Shown here in pieces: positions 58,492-64,000 of a stretch of DNA of 64,000 bases. The notes under the pieces are model-generated. The model ran no database searches. It saw only the letters and a program-made list of their open reading frames with translations, and was not told the DNA's origin. The DNA comes from Sphaerisporangium album (lineage in GTDB: Bacteria; Actinomycetota; Actinomycetes; Streptosporangiales; Streptosporangiaceae). A program made the translations under genes and the position numbers. Numbering within the stretch: the first letter of the stretch is position 1; the number at the start of each line of letters is the position of its first letter. The DNA lies in assembly GCF_003323745.1 (NCBI RefSeq), contig NZ_QOIL01000003.1:62001-126000 (forward strand). The letters are read 5' to 3'.

Positions 58492-61400
58492 ATGTCGTTA
58501 CTCGCAAGGCTGAGCCTCGCCAACCGCGGGCTCGTCGCACTGATCACGATCGCGGTGGCCGCGTTCGGCTTCTACACGATCCCGGCGCTGAAGCAGCAGT
58601 TGCTGCCCTCGCTCTCGTTTCCCGCCGTGTCGATCATCGCGCCGTATCCCGGGGCGGCGCCGCAGATCGTGGAGGACCGGGTGACTCGGCCGCTGGAGGA
58701 CGGCCTGCGCGGCGTGTCCGGCGTCACGGGGGTGAACTCGACGTCCCGGGAGTCCAACGCGACCCTCCAGGTCCAGTTCGACTTCGGGGAGGACATCGAG
58801 GCGGCGCAGAACCGGATCCAGCAGGTCATCTCCCGGGTGCGGCCCCAGCTCCCCGACGGGGTCGACCCGCAGGTGTTCACGGGGAACACCGACGACATCC
58901 CGGTCGTCCAGCTCGCCGTGGCCTCGGCGCAGGACCAGCGCCGGCTCGCGGACAAGCTGGACACCGAGGTGGTCCCCACGCTCGCCGGCATCGACGGGGT
59001 CCGGGAGGCGACGGTCTCCGGCACCCGCGACGAGGTGATCACGATCACCCCGGATGCCAAGAAGCTGGCCGAGCGCGGGCTGTCCGCCTCGGCGATCGCC
59101 ACCGCCGTCCAGTCGGCCGGCACCCCGCTGCCCGCGGGCACGCTGACCGACTCGGGCAGGTCGCTCACCGTCCAGGTCGGGACGGCGCTCGGCTCGGTGA
59201 AGGACATCCGGGACCTCTACCTGCCCGCCTCCCCGGCCGTCCCGAACGCCCAGGCCCAGCGGCCTGGCGGCGCGGCGGCGCCCGGAAGCCCCGCCGCACC
59301 GGCCGCGCAGACGCGTCCCGCCCCGCCGAAGCCCGTCCGTCTCGGGGACGTCGCGACCGTCGAGCAGGGGCTCGCCGATTCGACCACGCTGACCCGGACG
59401 AACGGCACGCCCAGCCTCGGCGTGGCGATCACCATGAAGCCCGACGGCAACGCGGTGTCGATCTCGCACGCCGTGCGGGACAAGCTGCCCGGCCTTGAGT
59501 CCTCCCTGGGCGGCGGCGCGAAGTTCACGGTCATCTTCGACCAGGCGCCGTCGGTGGAGAAGTCCATCGAGAGCCTCACCACCGAGGGCCTGCTGGGCCT
59601 GGCCATGGCCGTGCTGGTGATCCTGGTGTTCCTGTTCTCGGTGCGGTCCACGATCGTGACGGCGCTGTCGATCCCGCTGTCGGTGCTGGTCGCGCTCATC
59701 GCCCTGTGGGCGCAGGGCTTCTCGCTCAACATGCTCACGCTGGGCGCGCTGACCATCGCGATCGGCCGGGTCGTGGACGACTCGATCGTGGTCCTGGAGA
59801 ACATCAAACGCCATCTGTCCTACGGCGAGGGCAGGCGCACGGCGACGCAGAACGGCGTCCGGGAGGTCGCGGGCGCGGTCACCTCGTCCACGCTGACGAC
59901 GGTGGCGGTGTTCCTGCCGATCGCCTTCGTGGGCGGGCTGGTGGGCGAGCTGTTCAGCCCGTTCGCGACCACGGTGACGGTGGCGCTGCTGGCCTCGCTG
60001 CTGGTGTCCCTGACGGTCGTCCCGGTGCTGAGCTACTGGTTCCTGAAGCCGCCGAAGAGCGGCGACGCCGAGGCGATCCGCCGGGCGGCCGACGAGAAGG
60101 AGCGCCGCAGCCGGTTGCAGCGGGCTTACGTCCCGATGATCCGCTTCGTCACCCGGCACCGCGTCTCGACGGTCGCGGGGGCGCTCGTGATCTTCGTGGG
60201 TACGCTGGCGCTGGTGCCGCTGCTCCAGACCAGCTTCATCGACAACTCCGGCCAGAACACGATCAGCGTGCGGCAGACCTTTCCCGCCAGCACCTCCCTC
60301 GCCTCCGCCGACGCCATGGCCAAGCGGGTCGAGGACGTGCTCGCCGACACCAAGGAGATCGAGTCGTACCAGGTCACCGTGGGCGGCGGGGGCGGCTTGC
60401 TGGGCAGGGGCGGCGGAGGCGGGGGCGGCCAGTCCCGGGCCAGCCACTCGATCACCCTGCGCGAGGGGACGGACGCGGGCGCCGTCGAGAAGCGGCTCAC
60501 CGACCGGCTCGGCGCGATCAAGGGCATCGGCGAGATCAGCGTCGGCCAGTCCGGCGGGTTCGGCGGCGACGCGTTGCAGGTCGTGGTCCGGGCCTCCGAG
60601 CTCGACACGCTGCGGACGGCGGCCAAGGCCGTCCAGGACGCGATGGCCGGGGTGCCCGACGTCGCGGAGGTGACCAGCAGCATGGCGGACACCACGCCGC
60701 GCGTCGAGGTCACCGTCGACCGCCGCAAGGCCGCAGAGAAGGGCCTGAGCGAGATCGCCGTCGGCCAGGCCGTGTCGCAGGCCTTCCGGGGCAGCACGAT
60801 CACGCAGATCACCCTGGACGGCGCGTCGGCGGACGTGATCCTGCGCGGCCAGGACACGCCCGCCTCCGTGGACGGCCTGCGCGACCTGAAGATCGCCGGG
60901 GACGTCACGGTCGGCGACGTCGCCACCGTGGAGCAGGTCAACGGCCCCGTCGAGGTCACGCGCATCGACGGAGACCGCAGCGCGACCGTCTCGGGCAAGG
61001 CCACGGGCTCGAACCTCGGCGCCACGTCCAACGAGCTGACCACCAGGCTGGACAAGCTGGCGCTGCCGGCGGGGGCGAGCTACGAGATCGGTGGCGTGAG
61101 CGCCGACCAGGCCGAGGCGTTCGGCAACCTGGGGCTGGCGCTGGTCGCCGCCATCGCGCTGGTGTTCCTCGTGATGGTGGCGACGTTCCGCAGCCTGATC
61201 CAGCCGCTGGTGCTGCTGGTGTCGATCCCGTTCGCGGCGACCGGCGCCATCGGCCTGCTGCTCGTCACGAACACGTCGCTGGGCCTCGCCGCCATGATCG
61301 GCATGCTGATGCTGGTGGGCATCGTGGTCACCAACGCCATCGTCCTGCTGGACCTGATCAACCAGTACCGCGAGCAGGGGATGCCGCTGCACGAGGCGGT

Positions 61401-61713
61401 CGTCGAGGGCGGACGGCGGCGGCTGCGGCCGATCCTGATGACGGCCCTGGCCACGGTCTTCGCGCTGCTGCCCATGGCGCTCGGCGTCACCGGGGGCGGC
61501 GGGTTCATCAGCAAGCCGCTCGCCATCGTGGTCATCGGCGGTCTGATCAGCTCCACCGTGCTCACCCTGCTGCTGGTCCCGACCCTCTACACGATGGTCG
61601 AGACCCGCAAGGAGAAGCGGCGCGCCAGGCGGCTGCGGCGCGAGGGCGGGACGTCCACGCCGCCCGTCGAGGAGGCCCCGGCGCCCGCGATCAGCGGGGC
61701 GGCGGCGCCCTGA
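58492..61713 (+). CDS. RND-family efflux transporter (AcrB/HAE1-like)
   Basis: A 1073-aa proton-driven exporter with two homologous halves: first helix LARLSLANRGLVALITIAVA, porter motifs (PGAAPQIVEDRVTRPLEDGL), proton-relay helix with GRVVDDSIVVLENIKRHL, and the second helix group ending GMLMLVGIVVTNAIVLLDL. A Pro/Ala-rich insert lies at about 245-285 and a glycine-rich loop near 640. No membrane-fusion protein or outer-membrane channel accompanies it, as is usual in Gram-positive actinomycetes. ATG 58492 fits family N-termini; ATG 58462 is possible. Confidence 0.93.
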   Translation: MSLLARLSLANRGLVALITIAVAAFGFYTIPALKQQLLPSLSFPAVSIIAPYPGAAPQIVEDRVTRPLEDGLRGVSGVTGVNSTSRESNATLQVQFDFGEDIEAAQNRIQQVISRVRPQLPDGVDPQVFTGNTDDIPVVQLAVASAQDQRRLADKLDTEVVPTLAGIDGVREATVSGTRDEVITITPDAKKLAERGLSASAIATAVQSAGTPLPAGTLTDSGRSLTVQVGTALGSVKDIRDLYLPASPAVPNAQAQRPGGAAAPGSPAAPAAQTRPAPPKPVRLGDVATVEQGLADSTTLTRTNGTPSLGVAITMKPDGNAVSISHAVRDKLPGLESSLGGGAKFTVIFDQAPSVEKSIESLTTEGLLGLAMAVLVILVFLFSVRSTIVTALSIPLSVLVALIALWAQGFSLNMLTLGALTIAIGRVVDDSIVVLENIKRHLSYGEGRRTATQNGVREVAGAVTSSTLTTVAVFLPIAFVGGLVGELFSPFATTVTVALLASLLVSLTVVPVLSYWFLKPPKSGDAEAIRRAADEKERRSRLQRAYVPMIRFVTRHRVSTVAGALVIFVGTLALVPLLQTSFIDNSGQNTISVRQTFPASTSLASADAMAKRVEDVLADTKEIESYQVTVGGGGGLLGRGGGGGGGQSRASHSITLREGTDAGAVEKRLTDRLGAIKGIGEISVGQSGGFGGDALQVVVRASELDTLRTAAKAVQDAMAGVPDVAEVTSSMADTTPRVEVTVDRRKAAEKGLSEIAVGQAVSQAFRGSTITQITLDGASADVILRGQDTPASVDGLRDLKIAGDVTVGDVATVEQVNGPVEVTRIDGDRSATVSGKATGSNLGATSNELTTRLDKLALPAGASYEIGGVSADQAEAFGNLGLALVAAIALVFLVMVATFRSLIQPLVLLVSIPFAATGAIGLLLVTNTSLGLAAMIGMLMLVGIVVTNAIVLLDLINQYREQGMPLHEAVVEGGRRRLRPILMTALATVFALLPMALGVTGGGGFISKPLAIVVIGGLISSTVLTLLLVPTLYTMVETRKEKRRARRLRREGGTSTPPVEEAPAPAISGAAAP

Positions 61714-61736
61714 CGCGCGGAAGGCCTGACCTCTGA

Positions 61737-61767
61737 GGGAGGGAGACCGCGCGCCGGTCTCCCTCCC
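61737..61767 (+). terminator. Terminator after the RND gene
   Basis: A 13-bp perfect stem, GGGAGGGAGACCG (61737-61749) with CGGTCTCCCTCCC (61755-61767), 24 bp past the stop. Confidence 0.8.
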
Positions 61768-61875
61768 CCACGCATGTTCCTCAAACGATCGAAACTAACC
61801 CGTTGTCATTCCATTTACGGCGTTTTAACGTTTTGACGAATCGTATCGGGGAGCCGATCGGGAGGCCTGACCCCC

Positions 61876-62619
61876 ATGCCGAAGCCACTGGGCGTGCAGC
61901 TGTACACCGTGCGTGACCACATGAAGACCGGTCGCGACGAGGTCTTAAGGCGCATCGCCGAGATCGGGTACGGCGCCGTCGAGGCGTACGACCCCACCGA
62001 CGACCCCAAGGGGTTCCGGCAGGTGGTGGACGACCTCGGGCTCACCGTCGCCGCCACGCACGCCTACGCCCTGCTGAGCGAGGAGCCGGACGCCGTCTTC
62101 GACGCCATCGCCACCGTGGGCACCGACCTCGTGATCATCCCGGGCGGCATCGCCCACGAGGAGTTCACGACCGCCGACGGCATCGCCCGCACCGCCGACC
62201 TGCTCAACGGCTTCGCCGAGCAGGCGGCCGGGCACGGCATGCGCCTCGGCTACCACAACCACTGGTGGGAGATCGAGCCGAAGGTCGGCGGCGTCCACGC
62301 CCTGGAGGCCCTCGCCGCGCGGCTCGCCCCCGGGGTGTTCCTGGAGGTCGACACGTACTGGGCCGCCGTGGGCGGCGCCGACGTGCCCGCGCTGCTCGGC
62401 CGCCTCGGGGACCGCGTCCTCGCCCTGCACGTCAAGGACGGCCCGGGCGTCAGGGAAGAGCCGCACGTGGCCGTGGGCGACGGGGTCATGCCGGTGCCGG
62501 ACATCCTCGCCGCCGCGCCGGACGCGTGGCGCATCGTCGAGCTGGACACCTGCGCCACCGACGTCGTGGACGCCCTGGCCGCGAGCCACGCCTACCTGTC
62601 CGGTCTGGGGCGCGGGTGA
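61876..62619 (+). CDS. Sugar phosphate isomerase/epimerase (xylose-isomerase-like TIM barrel)
   Basis: A 247-aa AP-endonuclease-2-type barrel: LGVQLYTVRDHM start, a catalytic-type LGYHNHWWEIEP strand, EVDTYWAAVGGADVPALL and LHVKDGPG followed by RIVELDTC near the end; His, Glu and Asp in these strands match metal ligands of the family. ATG 61876 with GGGAGG upstream; an AT-rich promoter region precedes. The dehydrogenase gene overlaps its stop (GTGA). Together they suggest a cyclitol or sugar-acid catabolic pair; the substrate is unknown. Confidence 0.9.
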   Translation: MPKPLGVQLYTVRDHMKTGRDEVLRRIAEIGYGAVEAYDPTDDPKGFRQVVDDLGLTVAATHAYALLSEEPDAVFDAIATVGTDLVIIPGGIAHEEFTTADGIARTADLLNGFAEQAAGHGMRLGYHNHWWEIEPKVGGVHALEALAARLAPGVFLEVDTYWAAVGGADVPALLGRLGDRVLALHVKDGPGVREEPHVAVGDGVMPVPDILAAAPDAWRIVELDTCATDVVDALAASHAYLSGLGRG

Positions 62620-63719
62620 CGGCCGGGCCCGTCGGCGTCGCGGTCGTCGGCGCGGGCGCGATCAGCGACGCCTACCTGCGCAACCTGACCACGTTCCCCG
62701 ACGTCCGCGTGCTCGGCGTCGCCGACCTCGACGAGGAGCGCGCCCGCGCCAAGGCCCGCGTGTACGACGTCCCGGTGTCCGGCGACGTCGAGGCGATCCT
62801 GGGCGTGCCCGAGGTCGAGATCGTCGTCAACCTGACGATCCCGGCGGCGCACGCGGCCGTCGCGTCCGCCGCCCTGCGCGCCGGCAAGCACGTGTACGGC
62901 GAGAAGCCGCTCACGCTGGACCCCGGCGAGGGCGAGAAGCTGCTGGCCGAGGCCGCCACGCGCGGGCTGCTGGTGGGCAACGCGCCGGACACGTTCCTCG
63001 GCGCGGGGCTGCAGTCGGCCAAGCGGGCGATCGCCTCCGGCATGATCGGCACGCCGGTCGCGGCGAACGCCGTGATGCAGAGCCCCGGCCCGGAGTCCTG
63101 GCACCCGAACCCCGAGTTCCTCTACCAGGGCGGGGCGGGCCCGCTGTTCGACATGGGCCCGTACTACCTGACCGCGCTGACCTCGATGCTGGGACCGCTG
63201 TCCAAGGTCGCGGCCACCGCGCGGCAGGCCCGGCCGCACCGGGTCATCGGCTCGGGCCCGAAGGGCGGGACGAGCTTCGCCGTCGAGGTGCCGACACACG
63301 TCATGGCGTTGATCGACTTCGTCGGCGGGGCGAGCGCCTCGGCGACGTTCAGCTTCGACTCGCCCGCCAACGTGACGGCGATCGAGATCATCGGCACGGA
63401 CGGCACGTTGTCCCTGCCCGACCCGAACACCTTCGCCGGTCCGCTGCGCGTGCGCGGCTCCGGCGACGGAGACTGGCGGGAGCTGCCCATCGAGGGGACG
63501 ACGGTCGGACGGGGCATCGGCGTACTGGACATGGCGCGCGCCCTGCGCACCGGCGCCCCCCACCGCGCCTCCGGGGCGCTGGCGTTGCACGTGCTGGACA
63601 CGATGGCGTCGATCATCGACTCGGCCCGGCACGGCGAGTTCCGCCACCTGCGGACGACGGCGGCCGAGCCGGAGATCCTGCCCCCGGGCTGGGACCCGCA
63701 CGAGCCCACGCTCGCCTGA
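62616..63719 (+). CDS. Gfo/Idh/MocA-family NAD(P)-dependent oxidoreductase
   Basis: A 367-aa protein: Rossmann start VGVAVVGAGAISDAYLRNL, VVNLTIPAAHAAVASAAL, the EKPLTLD motif (catalytic Lys) and a C-terminal alpha/beta domain with FDMGPYYLTALTSMLG. GTG 62616 overlaps the isomerase stop, so the genes are coupled. The family oxidises sugars, inositols and related compounds. Confidence 0.93.
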   Translation: MTAGPVGVAVVGAGAISDAYLRNLTTFPDVRVLGVADLDEERARAKARVYDVPVSGDVEAILGVPEVEIVVNLTIPAAHAAVASAALRAGKHVYGEKPLTLDPGEGEKLLAEAATRGLLVGNAPDTFLGAGLQSAKRAIASGMIGTPVAANAVMQSPGPESWHPNPEFLYQGGAGPLFDMGPYYLTALTSMLGPLSKVAATARQARPHRVIGSGPKGGTSFAVEVPTHVMALIDFVGGASASATFSFDSPANVTAIEIIGTDGTLSLPDPNTFAGPLRVRGSGDGDWRELPIEGTTVGRGIGVLDMARALRTGAPHRASGALALHVLDTMASIIDSARHGEFRHLRTTAAEPEILPPGWDPHEPTLA

Positions 63720-63747
63720 TCCGAGCGGAGCGAGGCCATAGGCACAG

Positions 63748-64000
63748 TCAAAGCAGATGGTCGAGCAGGCCGTGGAGGGTGACCGCCCCGATCAGGCGGC
63801 CGCCCTCCACGACGGCCACCAGCGGGCTGCGGGTGCGGGCCATCAGCGCCGCCACCTCGAGCACGGTCGCGCCCGGGTCGGTGATCGGCAGCTCGCGCGG
63901 CTGCTCCGGCAGGCACTCGCGCACCGTGCGGGAGCCGAGCGCGCGGACGAACAGGTCGGCGTGGCCCTCGTCCACGACGCGGGCCAGCGCCGGGTCGTCC
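63748..64000 (-). CDS. CBS-domain protein, 3' end only
   Basis: The C-terminal 84 residues visible before the window edge: a CBS module with LPITDPGATVLEVAALMART, SPLVAVVEGGRLIGAVTLHG and LLDHLL end. The frame stays open to base 64000, so the start lies outside. CBS pairs bind adenosyl ligands and regulate partner domains; what precedes it is not visible (transporter or magnesium channel types are possible). Confidence 0.75.
   Translation of the reverse strand, partial: DDPALARVVDEGHADLFVRALGSRTVRECLPEQPRELPITDPGATVLEVAALMARTRSPLVAVVEGGRLIGAVTLHGLLDHLL

Noticed and set aside
58498-61392. 964-aa open frame on the - strand opposite the RND gene
   Set aside because: Low-complexity Arg/Gln/His/Asp composition mirrored from the exporter codons; no start signal or domain.
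1-64000. CRISPR arrays, insertion sequences or transposase genes
   Set aside because: No regularly spaced direct repeats of CRISPR type and no DDE or tyrosine/serine recombinase reading frame was seen anywhere in the window.

Overview
The window is high-GC DNA from an actinomycete. Frequent GTG/TTG starts, shared-ATPase sugar ABC operons, XRE-DUF5753/DUF397 pairs and secreted DUF1524 nucleases fit Streptosporangiales-type bacteria; the genus is inferred, not proven. It splits into an integrated mobile element (about 1-35,400) and ordinary chromosome (about 35,400-64,000).

Element, phage half (1-15,704): late genes of a long-tailed siphovirus in canonical order. They run from a small head/connector-region protein and tail tube through tail assembly chaperones with a -1 frameshift site, a 1727-aa tape measure, a distal-tail/hub/minor-tail cluster and small membrane proteins to an amidase endolysin and a holin candidate. 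A lipoprotein gene lies on the opposite strand between the chaperones and the tape measure, as expected for a gene expressed from the prophage. Terminase, capsid, integrase and repressor are not in the window and presumably lie to the left.

Element, middle (15,705-23,940): a strongly folded non-coding stretch with pseudoknot potential, an atypical tRNA-like gene, several terminators, small membrane proteins, a secreted DUF1524 nuclease and an XRE-DUF5753/DUF6879 locus.

Element, transfer half (23,992-33,439): a leftward operon resembling the transfer module of actinomycete integrative and conjugative elements. It holds a polytopic spread-like protein, small membrane proteins, a TraB/TcpA-like translocase and a full-length FtsK. 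Divergent from it is a short GntR regulator with four tandem 10-bp repeats upstream. A cluster of inverted and direct CTGTGACG octamers lies just downstream of the TraB-like gene, where clt loci lie in Streptomyces plasmids. An XRE-DUF5753/DUF397 pair and large hairpins follow to the right end. No integrase separates the phage and transfer halves, so one phage-conjugative hybrid element is the simplest reading; two tandem elements is the alternative.

Right junction: the element ends inside an MHS-family transporter gene, whose C-terminal third is replaced by unrelated residues near 35,400.

Chromosome: a glucan/oligosaccharide locus (debranching-type glycosidase, LacI regulator with paired operators, binding protein, two permeases); a WGR/beta-propeller protein; a hemerythrin; a decayed penicillin-binding protein beside a coupled LysR/beta-lactamase-like pair; a degraded stretch with several gene remnants (47.9-50.6 kb); a second DUF1524 nuclease; a DUF397/DUF5753 pair whose regulator lacks its DNA-binding domain; glpF-glpK; a two-component system followed by an RND exporter; a sugar isomerase/dehydrogenase pair; and the end of a CBS-domain gene cut by the window edge.
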